Shown here piece by piece: positions 1 through 8,760 of a stretch of DNA of 61,160 nucleotides (its first letter is position 1; each line of letters begins with the position of its first letter). The notes under the pieces are model-generated. The model had not been told where the DNA came from. It saw only the letters and a program-made list of their open reading frames with translations, and did not search any database. Source of the DNA: Trichodesmium sp. MAG_R03 (lineage in GTDB: Bacteria; Cyanobacteriota; Cyanobacteriia; Cyanobacteriales; Microcoleaceae); the NCBI GenBank assembly GCA_023356535.1, contig JAKQYF010000004.1, positions 1-61,160 of the forward strand, in the 5' to 3' direction. The translations under genes were made by a program, and so were the position numbers.

Positions 1-1332
1 TTTGCAGGTGTAAATTCTCTCATAGAACCTTTAGAAATAGGCATTCCAATAGTTACAAAAGATGGCAATTCATTCCGTTCTTTAATGGGTAGTGCATTGT
101 TGCGATCGCTCTCTATTCCTGACCTAATAGCTAACAGCGAAACAGAATATATTGATCTAGCTATTAAATTGGCAACTAATTCAGAATTTCGCCAACAAAA
201 ACGGCAAGAAATTCAGGAAAAAATGCAGCAAAATCCGGCATTTTTAGACAGTCGTAGTTATTCTGCAGAGATAGGTGAATTGTTCCAAGAATTATTTCAA
301 GAATGGCAAGATATTCATGCACCAAAAACTATAGAATCTCAAGACAATAATTCTCTAACTTCTGAATTTATCAATCGTTTAGTTGGTTGTGTCAACCTGT
401 ACAAAATTGACCCGACTGACCAATCATTAATTGCAGAATTACGTCAAATTCGTAAACAAATAGCTGATTTTTGGTTAGATACAAATCCCCAAAAATTAGA
501 AATTATTTATCAAGGTAAAGTTCAACAAACATATCTAACTTTATTATCAAGTGGGATTCAAAACGAACCTCAAACGGAAGAAGAAGAAAAATTTCTCAAA
601 GAATTAGCTGATACAAGCATGGGTTTAACTAACCCTAAAGCTATTAATGCACTTTTAGGGGGGATGCTATATTTTCCACCAGGTAAAATGTTAGTTCGAG
701 ATGCTAAAAATCGTTTGCCTGAATGGTTAATTAATGATTATAAACGGGTATTTGAAAGTAGAGAAGTTGCACAGCAGTTGGAAAAAGCTTTTCAAACTAA
801 GTCACCTCATTTGTCAGAAGATTCTATCAGTCGAGATTTGGTAAGCAAACCCCTAAAAGCTGCTGAAGCTCAAACTGAAAAGAATATAGTTGTAACAGAA
901 AATAAGGCAGAGAATTTAGATTCTGCCCACCAAAATTTTCTGAATCAATTATTAGGTAGTGTGAATCTTTATTATATAGATCCCTCTGATGAATCTGTTG
1001 TTAAAGAGTTGCGTCAACTTCGTAAACAAATGGCTGATTTTTGGATAAATTTAGAACCACAAAAGCTAGAAAACTTTTACTTAGGTGAGATGGGTAAAGG
1101 TTATCAAGCACTACTTAATAGTGGGATTCAAAATCAATCCTTAATAGAAAGTGAACAGGCATTTTTACAACAATTAGCTACCCAACTTTCTGAAGGAATA
1201 GAAGCGCCGAAAGCGATCAATTATTTACTAGCAGCAATTTTATATTGTCGTCCAGAACAATTACGAATTGAGGATGTAACTAAGTTACCTCAATGGTTAC
1301 TCTCAGACTATCAAAAGTTTATTGGAAATTGA
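1..1332 (+). CDS. SPINDLY/O-GlcNAc transferase-like glycosyltransferase, C-terminal part
   Basis: The reading frame is open from base 1, so the gene starts before the window. The first ~60 residues (GSALLRSLSIPDLIA, then EYIDLAIKLA) match the C-terminal end of the GT41-like domain in bacterial TPR proteins of the SPINDLY/O-GlcNAc transferase type. It is followed by two copies of a ~125-residue helical module. Copy 1 begins near base 376 (LVGCVNLYKIDP) and copy 2 near base 949 (LLGSVNLYYIDP); each has a conserved LRQxRKQxADFW segment and ends in LPxWLxxDY. A charged linker of about 45 residues joins them. The family transfers a sugar to protein or another acceptor; the substrate here is unknown. 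The module function is not recognised. The catalytic core lies outside the window. Confidence 0.75.
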   Translation, partial: FAGVNSLIEPLEIGIPIVTKDGNSFRSLMGSALLRSLSIPDLIANSETEYIDLAIKLATNSEFRQQKRQEIQEKMQQNPAFLDSRSYSAEIGELFQELFQEWQDIHAPKTIESQDNNSLTSEFINRLVGCVNLYKIDPTDQSLIAELRQIRKQIADFWLDTNPQKLEIIYQGKVQQTYLTLLSSGIQNEPQTEEEEKFLKELADTSMGLTNPKAINALLGGMLYFPPGKMLVRDAKNRLPEWLINDYKRVFESREVAQQLEKAFQTKSPHLSEDSISRDLVSKPLKAAEAQTEKNIVVTENKAENLDSAHQNFLNQLLGSVNLYYIDPSDESVVKELRQLRKQMADFWINLEPQKLENFYLGEMGKGYQALLNSGIQNQSLIESEQAFLQQLATQLSEGIEAPKAINYLLAAILYCRPEQLRIEDVTKLPQWLLSDYQKFIGN

Positions 1333-1399
1333 TATCCCTGCTAAGTATGAGTATTTATAAATTTCCCCACCCTATTTGTGTAGCAGTATAGTTATTCTC

Positions 1400-1433
1400 A
1401 GCTGATAGCTGATAGCTGATAGCTGATAGCTGA
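1400..1433. repeat. heptamer tandem repeat (AGCTGAT)
   Basis: Nearly five head-to-tail copies of the 7-mer AGCTGAT lie between two convergent genes. Short tandem heptamers of this kind are common in filamentous cyanobacterial spacers. No function is evident. Confidence 0.9.
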
Positions 1434-1434
1434 C

Positions 1435-1716
1435 CTAAAACCAATCTTCTTTGTCAGTATTTTTATTTTTATATGCTTGGCCTTTCCGATGAATTTCACG
1501 AGTTTTTTCATAAAGTTTTTCTTCAGTTAGTTCCCACTTTGACAAGACTTTCTCTAGGTCTTCCTGAATATCTTTTGCTCCAGGAAAACATCGATAACGA
1601 ATTTTTAATCTTGCTAATTCTGCTAAGTTATAGGGAATATGTTTTTCTTTTAATAGAGTATCAACTATTTGTCTATCTTTATGATATTGGGGATGCTGTT
1701 GTTCTTCTGAATTCAT
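1435..1716 (-). CDS. DUF3288 family protein
   Basis: This 93-residue soluble protein matches the cyanobacterial DUF3288 pattern: an N-terminal QQHPQ..KDRQIVDTLL segment, a central YNLAELARLKIRY block (about residues 29-41), the FPGAKDIQEDLEKVL stretch, and a C-terminal LTEEKLYEKTREIH helix. The length is normal for the family and no cofactor or catalytic motif is visible. It converges on the glycosyltransferase gene and looks monocistronic. The function is unknown. Confidence 0.8.
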   Translation of the reverse strand: MNSEEQQHPQYHKDRQIVDTLLKEKHIPYNLAELARLKIRYRCFPGAKDIQEDLEKVLSKWELTEEKLYEKTREIHRKGQAYKNKNTDKEDWF

Positions 1717-2093
1717 AAAACTAAGGAAGAAGAAAAAAGAAAGAAAAAGGGTTCAAGTAATTCAATAATAAATCTTTCAAACTTCTAGCAAAACCTATTT
1801 GGTAGCCCTACTAACATAACAGTAGATGTGGATGAACAAAGCTACAGCAAGGGAGCAAGATGCTCCCACTGCCTTTTTCCTTAACCAAAATAATTACAAT
1901 AGATTCAGCTATTGAGCATTTAAACCCACATTTTGTAATTCAATAATACTACACAAGTATTTTTTACAAAAAAGGTCGATTACAGCCTCTGTTATTACTA
2001 ATAAATATCAATAGCTTCTTGTATTAATTAAAATACTTACTAAGCTAATAAAAAAACCTGAATCCCAGGAAATTCAACCTAAAAATAATATTA
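1717..2093. other. intergenic spacer with one hairpin
   Basis: No coding signal is seen. A short perfect hairpin (GGGAGCA at 1851-1857 with TGCTCCC at 1861-1867) is followed by a brief T run at 1873-1877 and could be a weak plus-strand terminator, but no plus-strand gene lies immediately upstream. The rest is A/T-rich with no recognisable content. Confidence 0.4.
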
Positions 2094-2699
2094 CTAATTT
2101 TTGCAACTAGACATTAGATTCTTCCACTTTTGAAAATGACTATCTTGATGATTATTGTGATTATTATAAACTAAACTTGGCTGAATTTCTAAAGCCTTTT
2201 CTTGAAAAAAAAATGCCTCATAAAATCTGCCCTCTTGTTCTAAAACCTTGCCTAAATTCCAATAAGCTACTGCTAAATCAGGTTTCATTGTAATTGCTTT
2301 TCTATAATTAATTATTGCTGCATCAATTTGCCCTTGTTTAAAACACATACTGGCTAAATTAACAATAGCTTCAATAAAATTTGGATTGATTTTTATTGCC
2401 AACGAATAAGCACGAATAGCAGCATCTATTTTATTTTGTGCTTGCAGAATGTTCCCCAAAGTTTTGTAGACTGGAGCAAAATTTGCTTGTTTTTTTAATG
2501 CTTTGTGGCAAAGAGCGATCGCTGATGTAAAATTTCCGTGGCTATAATAAGTCTCCGCTAACCTATTAATCGCATCAACATCATCTTGCTCACTTTTCCA
2601 AAACTCTAAGTCATCGTTTTTTACTTGACTTAATTCAGTATAATTTTGAGATTTATTATTCTGTTGAAAAGTTTTTTTATCTTGTAAATTTTGATTCAT
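2094..2699 (-). CDS. TPR-repeat protein
   Basis: This 201-residue protein has a polar, Q/N-rich N-terminus (about 45 residues) followed by about four tetratricopeptide units. Examples are the segments beginning NRLAETYYSHGNFTSAIALC, APVYKTLGNILQAQNKIDAA, FIEAIVNLASMCFKQGQIDA and AVAYWNLGKVLEQEGRFYEA. TPR arrays are protein-binding scaffolds. There is no signal peptide or catalytic domain. In related cyanobacteria such arrays often form the front of long glycosyltransferase or methyltransferase proteins, and the window starts with the end of one, so this could be a detached fragment or a short scaffold. The partner is unknown. Confidence 0.8.
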   Translation of the reverse strand: MNQNLQDKKTFQQNNKSQNYTELSQVKNDDLEFWKSEQDDVDAINRLAETYYSHGNFTSAIALCHKALKKQANFAPVYKTLGNILQAQNKIDAAIRAYSLAIKINPNFIEAIVNLASMCFKQGQIDAAIINYRKAITMKPDLAVAYWNLGKVLEQEGRFYEAFFFQEKALEIQPSLVYNNHNNHQDSHFQKWKNLMSSCKN

Positions 2700-2749
2700 C
2701 TTATAAAAGTTAAGCAGGTCAACACAATTAATTACACATTATTATTACC

Positions 2750-3062
2750 AATTAGGGCTTGCTGATGAAATATTAAAGCATTGATACATAAAGGTTTCAG
2801 AATTTTTAGGAGCAAAAAAAGTGTCTAGTTTTCGGTCCTGAGAGATCAATTTGTTAGTATTTTGGTCGCTCCCTAGGTATAAAAATCAAGGTACAAATAT
2901 ATCCGACTACCTCCTCTATCAATTTCTCGTTCCTCTGTAGGGACGTTTCGCTACGTGACATGAACGCATTTTTGTTATGTAACACCCCTACATCTCCTCC
3001 TGGAAGATATTAGGGGTGGGCCCCCTACTACCTGAAAAAGACTTTTTCAGCAAGCCCTAATT
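2750..3062 (+). mobile_element. MITE-like element, family A copy 1
   Basis: This 313-bp non-coding element is bounded by near-perfect terminal inverted repeats, AATTAGGGCTTGCTGA at the left and TCAGCAAGCCCTAATT at the right. Similar sequence recurs at 5493-5700, 11822-12058, 36919-37173, 58530-58815 and 59990-60302. A GTAGGG..CCCTAC palindromic segment sits inside at 2938-2991. No transposase is encoded, so it would have to be moved in trans. Confidence 0.8.
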
Positions 3063-3198
3063 AAAGCAGTTTCATATCACTTAAATTCTGCTTTTACCGA
3101 AAAATTGGGTTTAAAGTCTCGCCCATAAGCGGGCAACTTTTTAGTTTATTTTTTTTCACAGTTTATGTTATCATGCTTTTTAGTTCAAAAGTCATTCT

Positions 3199-4430
3199 AT
3201 GAAAGCAAGATTTAAGTACCGTATATATCCAAAACTGGGACAAAAACACCGATTAGCAAAGCTCTGAAGGTTGTGTCCACGTTGTCTGGAATGATAGTCT
3301 AGTTTGCTGTCAGGAAAAGTACAAACTAGAAAAGAAAAAACCGACTAATTCTGAACTACAAAAACAGTTTATTACTCGGGCTTTAAAGACTGAGAAAAGA
3401 GTTTGGCTTTCACTTATTTCTGCCCTTGCCACTACAGCAATCTTTAAATGATTTAAACTAGGCTTATAAAAACTTTTTTAAATCAACTCAAGGCAACAGG
3501 AAAGGTAAACCTATAAGACCTCCTAAATTTAAGAGGAGAGTGTCATTGCCAACAGCTAGATTTAGAAAGGGTGTATTTAAAGTTGGTCAGCATAAAGTTT
3601 ACGTAAGCTAAAATAGGAAAGCTGAAAATTGTGTGGTCAAGGGAACTACCCGCTATTCCATCATCAGTAACAGTGATCAAAGATTCAGCTAATCGATATT
3701 TTCTAAGTTTTGTAGTAGAAGTTTTGCCCGAAGCATTGCCTAAAACTGATAATTCAGTAGGTTATAGATTTAGGAATTAAAACTAAAGCGAGCTGTAGGG
3801 ACGTTTCACTACGCGACATGAAACGCATTTTTGTTATACAACGTCCGTACATGGTAAAAAAATTGATGGACCAAAACCACTAAAGAAACGAATGCTCGAA
3901 GTACCGAAAACTAAGTAAGTCATTATCTAAAAAAACTAAGGGTTCTAAAGGATATGAAAAAGCTAGACTGAAAATAGCTAAATTTCATGGCAAACTGAAA
4001 GACACAAGGATAGATTTTCTACACAAATTATCTACTGAAATGTCTGTGAAAACCAAACAATTGTTTGAGAAGATTTGAACGTTTCTGGAATGGTTCAATA
4101 TCAGTTATTATCTACAGCAATTTCTGAAACATGGCTGGAGAACATTCAGAACATTTTTAGAATGGGTTTGCACAAAAATATGGTTGTGATTTCAGAGTGA
4201 TAAGTCTTTGGGAACCCACATCTCAAATTTGCTCTTGTTGTCGATTTCAAGGTGGAAAATTAGATTTATCAATTCATGAGTGAGAATGACGTACATTGTG
4301 GAAGTAAACACGATAAAGACGAAAATGCAGCAATAAATATATTAGTCGCGGGTGGGCATACCGAGACTTTAAATGGACAGGTCGGTAAGCAGCCAGACTA
4401 CTGTCAAAGTAGCAGCAGCCTGTGATATGT
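3199..4430 (+). pseudogene. tnpB: tnpB (OrfB) RNA-guided nuclease pseudogene
   Basis: The start reads MKARFKYRIYPKLGQKHRLAKL and then hits a stop. Further homology appears in shifting frames: VWNDSL, an NRKGKPIRPPKFKRR block, the VGYRF/GIKTKA region of RuvC motif I, CSCCRFQGGK of the zinc finger, and DKDENAAINILVAGG at the C-terminus. TnpB is the guide-RNA-directed nuclease of IS200/IS605 elements. Multiple stops and frameshifts, plus a 56-bp palindromic insertion at 3795-3850, make it clearly non-functional. Confidence 0.85.
3795..3850. repeat. GTAGGGACGTTTC palindromic module nested in tnpB
   Basis: This 56-bp segment starts GTAGGGACGTTTCACTACGC and ends ACGTCCGTAC. It lies between the codons of RuvC motif I and the following GKKIDGPKP region of the tnpB pseudogene. 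Close relatives occur inside family A elements at 2938-2991 and, inverted, at about 60178-60233. It behaves as an independent nested insertion. Confidence 0.7.
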
Positions 4431-4516
4431 CAACCCGCCGAGGGGTTAAGGCTTCGTAGAAAACCCAGTGCCTTTAGGCCGGGGAGGATGTCAACTTTGC
4501 CACAACATCAGGAATG

Positions 4517-4972
4517 CTAATCTCCATTTGAATTATCCTCCTCATCACAGTATTCTAAAAAATTTTCTGGAACTATTTTCAATTCTCCAGACTTAAATCT
4601 ATCTATTGAAGCCCAGAGCGCAGTTTTTTTTCGTTCCTTCTCCCAAAAAGCTAACTCCTCTATTTGATAAAACTTACGGTCAGCAAAATCACATTTATAT
4701 AATTGAATTAACTCATGTCCCTCCTCTCCATCAAACATAAAAATATTTTCTATACACCCCAAATATTCAATGTTAGTCAACTCAGCTTCAATCTCTTCTT
4801 TAAACTCTCTGTGTAAAGCATCGCGACTATATTCTCCAAAATCAACACCTCCACCCATAACCCGATAAAAAGTTTCCTTTTTTATAGAATCATAACCTTG
4901 AGAAAGAAAAAGGCGATCGCCATCTCTAATTAATCCCAAAGCTAGTACCCTAATTTTATTCTTTTGACTCAT
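4517..4972 (-). CDS. NUDIX hydrolase
   Basis: A Nudix box is present: GGGVDFGE, seven residues, then REFKEEIEAEL, fitting GX5EX7REUXEEXGU except that the last G is replaced by E. Nudix enzymes hydrolyse nucleoside diphosphates linked to other moieties; the substrate is not predictable here. The frame is open up to an ATG at 5005, but ATG at 4972 (MSQKNKIRVLALGL) is the more natural start because the extra 11 residues are atypical. It lies directly downstream of, and on the same strand as, the DUF3531 gene (34 bp apart), so the two may be co-transcribed. Confidence 0.8.
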   Translation of the reverse strand: MSQKNKIRVLALGLIRDGDRLFLSQGYDSIKKETFYRVMGGGVDFGEYSRDALHREFKEEIEAELTNIEYLGCIENIFMFDGEEGHELIQLYKCDFADRKFYQIEELAFWEKERKKTALWASIDRFKSGELKIVPENFLEYCDEEDNSNGD

Positions 4973-5005
4973 AATTTTCTCATAGAAACAAAAAGGAAAA
5001 TACAA

Positions 5006-5458
5006 TTAATTGTCATCATAAAAACCATCTTCATACTTATTTTCTGGTACAGGCCAATCTTCATTTTGACCACCAATAATCAGTTTTTCTATCTTGACTA
5101 ATTCTTCGCTTAATTGTTGAAAACTATTCACCAAAATATCAATTGCTAAAGCATCGCTAGTTCCCAAGTCAAACCAACAACGACCCCATAATCCTTCATA
5201 TTCTACATCTCCCATATTGTGCATAACAGCCATCATACTTTGACTAGCCACATCCTGGCTATATTCCATATAACTAATCTCTATTCCTGCTTCTTGAACT
5301 TGTAAATTTTCAGCATTAAACCCACCCAATTTTCCCAATAAAAACCATGAATCAAATAGTTCTTCTATGTAATGTTTTTCTGTTATAGAAGGAACAGTGC
5401 TAAACTCTAACCAAATCCACACATTAAAAGGGTTAAATTCGCGAAATTGTACTTCCAT
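5006..5458 (-). CDS. DUF3531 family protein
   Basis: This 150-residue protein matches the cyanobacterial/plastid DUF3531 family. It opens MEVQFREFNPFNVWIWLEF, then has the WFLLGKLGGFNAENLQVQE core, an MMAVMHNMGDVEYEG segment, WGRCWFDLGTSDALAID, and a C-terminal IIGGQNEDWPVPE. The length is normal. It is soluble and has no known catalytic motif; the function is unknown. It may form an operon with the Nudix gene just downstream. Confidence 0.85.
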   Translation of the reverse strand: MEVQFREFNPFNVWIWLEFSTVPSITEKHYIEELFDSWFLLGKLGGFNAENLQVQEAGIEISYMEYSQDVASQSMMAVMHNMGDVEYEGLWGRCWFDLGTSDALAIDILVNSFQQLSEELVKIEKLIIGGQNEDWPVPENKYEDGFYDDN

Positions 5459-5492
5459 AAATATTTCAGTAGAGTTTGCTGATTAAATTTCA

Positions 5493-5700
5493 TACCATTA
5501 ACATATAAAGGCAATTGCCTTTTAGGTCGAAAAAGGTGCAAGCTTTTCAGTTGCTCAAGGTCACACATGTTAGCATTTTGGGCAGAATAATTGCCACAAA
5601 ATCAACGGACAAATATATATGACCACCTCCTCTATAATTCCCATTTATCCTGATTTCTATCCTCACTCATAAGACTTTTTTAGCAAATCTGAAGTAGTCA
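5493..5700 (+). mobile_element. degraded family A element
   Basis: It shares the family A interior in order: ACATATAAAGG, a GTTAGCATTTTGGGC segment, ACAAATATAT..GACCACCTCCTCTAT, and a right end AAGACTTTTTTAGCAAATCT. The left terminal repeat is lost and the right one is eroded, so this is an old copy. Confidence 0.6.
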
Positions 5701-5779
5701 TACAAAATAAATATTCCTTATTAAGATAGGCAAATCTGTATTGCGGGCATAAGGGATTAACCTATAAATATCATTACAT

Positions 5780-6814
5780 CTATAGCACTATCTGAGTTTG
5801 GAATTTGCGAAGAGGCGGTAATTTTGGAGGTCCCCATATACCTGAAGCATTTCTAATTGCATCTCGCATCGAGTCACAAGGTCGTTTTCCATCATCTATA
5901 TTATTAATATTTTTACACTGTTCAAAAAATATTTGTGCTATCAAACGTTTTGGCATTTTGTCTGACTTTACTAAAGCTTTATCAAAGTTTTTGTCAGCTT
6001 CTTTTCTGAAAGATAAATTATTGTCTTGTTCCTGAGCTTGAGCAACTAAAATTTGTGCTTTTAGGTAATGTATCTCTGGATTTTCTGGAACTTCTAACAA
6101 AGCTTTATCTACATATTTTAAAGCTTTTTTGATATTATCTAAATCTCGATAAGCTACTGCTAATCCTCGATAAACTAAATGATGAGGATAAGCTTTGTAT
6201 TCTAATGTTTCTATTGCTTTAGTAAGGTCAAAAAATGGCAAATTCACCGCCAACATTAAATCCATATATCCTTTCAGCAAATTTAACTCTGGGTCCAATG
6301 AATTTATTCTTTCTGCTGCCTCAAAATGACTAAAAACTTTTCTGAGTTTTTCTAAAGCTTTTGGAGCTCCTTTTAAGGTGCCTTCAGCAGATATAATATA
6401 AGCACCTTCTAAAAAATAACCTGTTGCAGCATAAATATTACCACGGACTGGATCAATTGCAATTAAGTTTTCTGCTACTTCAGTAGTTTTTTGGGCATAC
6501 AGTTTTAGTAATTCCCAATTTTCATCTAAGTAATGCAATGAAGATATCATGGCATAAACAAGAGGCTCATCTATCTCTTCAAATTCAGCTATTTTAAGAT
6601 GATTTATTGCTTGCTTATAATTTCCTTCTTCAAACATAGCTTGAAAAGCTGCTTCGGTTTTTTCTCCGATTTTAATAGGATTTATTTTACGAAATGGGTC
6701 TCCTATTGCTGGACTTACCCAAAAGCTTAAACTTATTAAAGTAGCACTATAAAAAACTGATATTTGTTTCAATACTCGAAACTGTTTACACCAACTAAAT
6801 AATGTTTTTAGCAT
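5780..6814 (-). CDS. secreted or membrane-anchored TPR protein
   Basis: This 344-residue protein has a hydrophobic N-terminal segment (about residues 18-38, ISVFYSATLISLSFWVSPAIG) that looks like a signal peptide, followed by DPFRKINPIKIGEKTEAAFQ and then TPR-like helical pairs to about residue 280. It resembles the cyanobacterial Sll0314/Alr1548-type TPR family (recalled from memory, tentative). It is likely periplasmic or thylakoid-lumenal and probably a scaffold. No same-strand neighbour is close. Confidence 0.7.
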   Translation of the reverse strand: MLKTLFSWCKQFRVLKQISVFYSATLISLSFWVSPAIGDPFRKINPIKIGEKTEAAFQAMFEEGNYKQAINHLKIAEFEEIDEPLVYAMISSLHYLDENWELLKLYAQKTTEVAENLIAIDPVRGNIYAATGYFLEGAYIISAEGTLKGAPKALEKLRKVFSHFEAAERINSLDPELNLLKGYMDLMLAVNLPFFDLTKAIETLEYKAYPHHLVYRGLAVAYRDLDNIKKALKYVDKALLEVPENPEIHYLKAQILVAQAQEQDNNLSFRKEADKNFDKALVKSDKMPKRLIAQIFFEQCKNINNIDDGKRPCDSMRDAIRNASGIWGPPKLPPLRKFQTQIVL

Positions 6815-7055
6815 AAATTATTTTAAGACTAACTATGATTTTAAAACTTTATTTCGTCAATATTAATTAACTAAACAATGCGAAGTTCTAGGAATAATTA
6901 TTGCTAGATAAGGCTTTTAACGATCTCAACATGAAAAAAATCTCTCGAAAAAATTGTAGGTGTTGTCAAGCTTGTCCAGTAATACTTTCAGCATTGAAAG
7001 CCAATCATTTTTTAGAAGAACTTTGTCCTCTTCAGTAATTAATATGAGAACTGGT
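6815..7055. other. spacer between divergent genes
   Basis: The spacer between the TPR gene and the ABC ATPase gene is 776 bp. This first part holds nothing recognisable. The rest is mostly two dispersed repeats (7056-7190 and 7289-7393). Confidence 0.4.
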
Positions 7056-7190
7056 ATACCAATCCTAAATAGGTTGTAACAATGAAAAAATTTGAAATAA
7101 ACTCTCAAAGTCTTGTCCATTAACCATTGCCTCCAAAAATATTCTCAAAAAGTTGCCAGATTTTTGACATGAATAAAATAGGATTGCTAT
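7056..7190 (-). mobile_element. MITE-like element, family E copy
   Basis: On the minus strand it starts ATAGCAATCCTATTTTATTC and contains the ATTTTTGACATGAA and TTGTTACAACCTATT blocks. It matches 53533-53668 and more weakly 48292-48418. It is about 135 bp, non-coding, with imperfect terminal inverted repeats. Confidence 0.65.
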
Positions 7191-7288
7191 ATAGCTAATT
7201 TTTATAGGATACTAAATCCAGATAAAATATAACATAAGTTTAGAATAATTGCTGATTGTAAATAGCAAAATCAAGATATCTAATAAAC

Positions 7289-7393
7289 TTAGGAATGAGG
7301 ATTTTATTATTTACACAAGTTAAATTGACTAAACTCCATATCATCTGAGCTCTTTCAAAAAAAATCTGGACTTTATTTAATTCTAATTCCTTC
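7289..7393 (+). repeat. dispersed repeat family G, copy 1
   Basis: This ~105-bp repeat begins TTAGGAATGAGGATTTTATT and ends TCTAATTCCTT. Copies lie at 33761-33869 and 54691-54795. Shared internal blocks include ACACAAGTTAAATTG and CTGGACTTTATTTAATTCT. The short ends TTAGGAAT/ATTCCTTAA are inverted. Confidence 0.65.
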
Positions 7394-7590
7394 GTGTAGA
7401 GTGGTTAAAATAACCTGTCAGTTACAACATCTTGAAAGTCTTATTCATCTCTACTTTAGACTTTTGACCAACAAATGAGGTCCTAAGCTTCCACTTTTAA
7501 GGGGATTAAAACAATATTTAGGATTTTAAGCCTTCTGCTTTAGTCGGAGGGACTGATAACTGATAATTGAAATGACCCAATGATATCTAA

Positions 7591-8217
7591 ATGCTATATC
7601 TCAAAAACTTGTATTATCATCCAGCAGCTAGTACCATTCCTATCCTGACAAATATCAATATGGAACTAGCACCTCAACAAATGGGTCTAATTATTGGTCG
7701 TAGTGGTTCGGGCAAAACTACATTATTAGAAATATTAGCTGGTCTAGCTAAATGCTCCAAAGGAGAAATATACTGGCGAGAGCAAAAATTAACCTCTGAA
7801 AATTTGCAACAACTGGGTGGTTTAGTATTTCAATTCCCAGAAAGACATTTTTGTGGCGGTACTATTCTAGAAGAATTACGATTAGGTCATCCAGAGTTAC
7901 GACCAGAACAAATATCTTCTGCCTTAGAAGAAGTAGGACTTCAGGACTTGCCATTAAAGACGTCGCCCCAAGCATTAAGTGGAGGTCAGCAACGTCGTCT
8001 CGCCTTGGCAGTACAATTAATTAGACAACCTCATCTATTAATGCTAGATGAACCAACTGCTGGATTAGATTGGTCAATACGGAAACAATTGGTCAATTTA
8101 CTGGCTAAATTAAAAAATCATTGGAGTTTGTTGGTTGTCACCCATGATTCTAGTGACTTTTTACCCATAGCTGATAAATGTTGGACTTTAGATAAGGGAA
8201 ATTTGGAGAAGTCATAG
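7591..8217 (+). CDS. ABC transporter ATP-binding protein (EcfA/CbiO-like)
   Basis: This 208-residue ATPase is complete: Walker A GRSGSGKT (36-43), Q-loop in the FQFPERHF segment (Q81), signature LSGGQ (129-133), Walker B LLMLDE (149-154) and switch His185 in VVTHD. The QFPE Q-loop is typical of energy-coupling-factor (CbiO/EcfA) ATPases for vitamin or metal uptake. No permease or substrate component is adjacent, so partners must be elsewhere. The start ATG at 7591 places beta-strand 1 normally. Cobalamin gene cobH lies 2 kb downstream, but they are separated by unrelated genes. Confidence 0.85.
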   Translation: MLYLKNLYYHPAASTIPILTNINMELAPQQMGLIIGRSGSGKTTLLEILAGLAKCSKGEIYWREQKLTSENLQQLGGLVFQFPERHFCGGTILEELRLGHPELRPEQISSALEEVGLQDLPLKTSPQALSGGQQRRLALAVQLIRQPHLLMLDEPTAGLDWSIRKQLVNLLAKLKNHWSLLVVTHDSSDFLPIADKCWTLDKGNLEKS

Positions 8218-8271
8218 GAAAATAACATCATATTTTTTCCTAAATAACAACAACTTCCTAAAATATAGGGT

Positions 8272-8754
8272 ATTAAATTTGTCACTGAAACTGTATATAT
8301 CGAAACCAGTATAATTGGCTATCTAACTATCACAGCGAGTAATAATTTAATTCTGATGGCTAATCGAAAAATTACTATGAATTGGTGGGAAAAATGCCGG
8401 AGTCAGTTCACAATTTACATCTCTCAGGTAGTTTTAGATGAAGTAGCTGAAGGAGATACCGAAATAGCTACTAAGCGACTGGAGATTTTGCAAGATTTTC
8501 CCTTACTTGGATTAAATTTAACGGTAGAAAACTTAGCCAAAAAATTTTTGAGTCTCAGCAACCTTCCCCCTAAAGCTGCTAATGATGCGTTACATATTGC
8601 CCTGGCTACAGTGTATGGTTTAGATTACCTTTTAATATGGAATTGTAAGCACATTGCTAATGCCCAGATTCAGAAAAAATTAGGACAAATTAGCCTGGAA
8701 TTTGGATATTCTCTACCAACTATTTGTACACCTTTGGAGCTAACAGGAGATTGA
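8272..8754 (+). CDS. PIN-domain (VapC-like) toxin, apparent start codon lost
   Basis: Homology starts upstream of the first ATG (8356). Codons from 8272 read IKFVTETVYIETSIIGYL, the usual N-terminus of this PIN subfamily with its acidic residue in ETS. The triplet at the expected start is ATT (8272), not ATG, so initiation is either from ATT or the gene is silenced; ATG 8356 would omit the first active-site acid. Later motifs are intact: VVLDEVAEGD, LPPKAANDALHIALA and LLIWNCKHIANA. PIN toxins cleave RNA using Mg2+. It is followed 6 bp later by a broken antitoxin-like gene. Confidence 0.7.
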   Translation: MKFVTETVYIETSIIGYLTITASNNLILMANRKITMNWWEKCRSQFTIYISQVVLDEVAEGDTEIATKRLEILQDFPLLGLNLTVENLAKKFLSLSNLPPKAANDALHIALATVYGLDYLLIWNCKHIANAQIQKKLGQISLEFGYSLPTICTPLELTGD

Positions 8755-8760
8755 ATAAAT

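Larger units (their letters stand above)
3098..4494 (+). mobile_element. IS200/IS605-family element with decayed tnpB (copy S1)
   Basis: The left end begins just after TTAC (3094-3097), with CGAAAAATTGGG and a hairpin formed by GCCCATAAGCGGGC. The right end finishes GGGGAGGATGTCAA at 4494. These ends recur in three tnpB-less copies at 23702-23944, 26641-26892 and 34642-34908. There are no target duplications, as expected for single-strand peel-and-paste transposition. No tnpA (Y1 transposase) is seen. The last ~165 bp cover the region where a TnpB guide RNA would be encoded. Confidence 0.8.

Noticed and set aside
6926..7120. A 64-codon minus-strand frame
   Set aside because: It lies largely in a family E repeat and has no conserved features.
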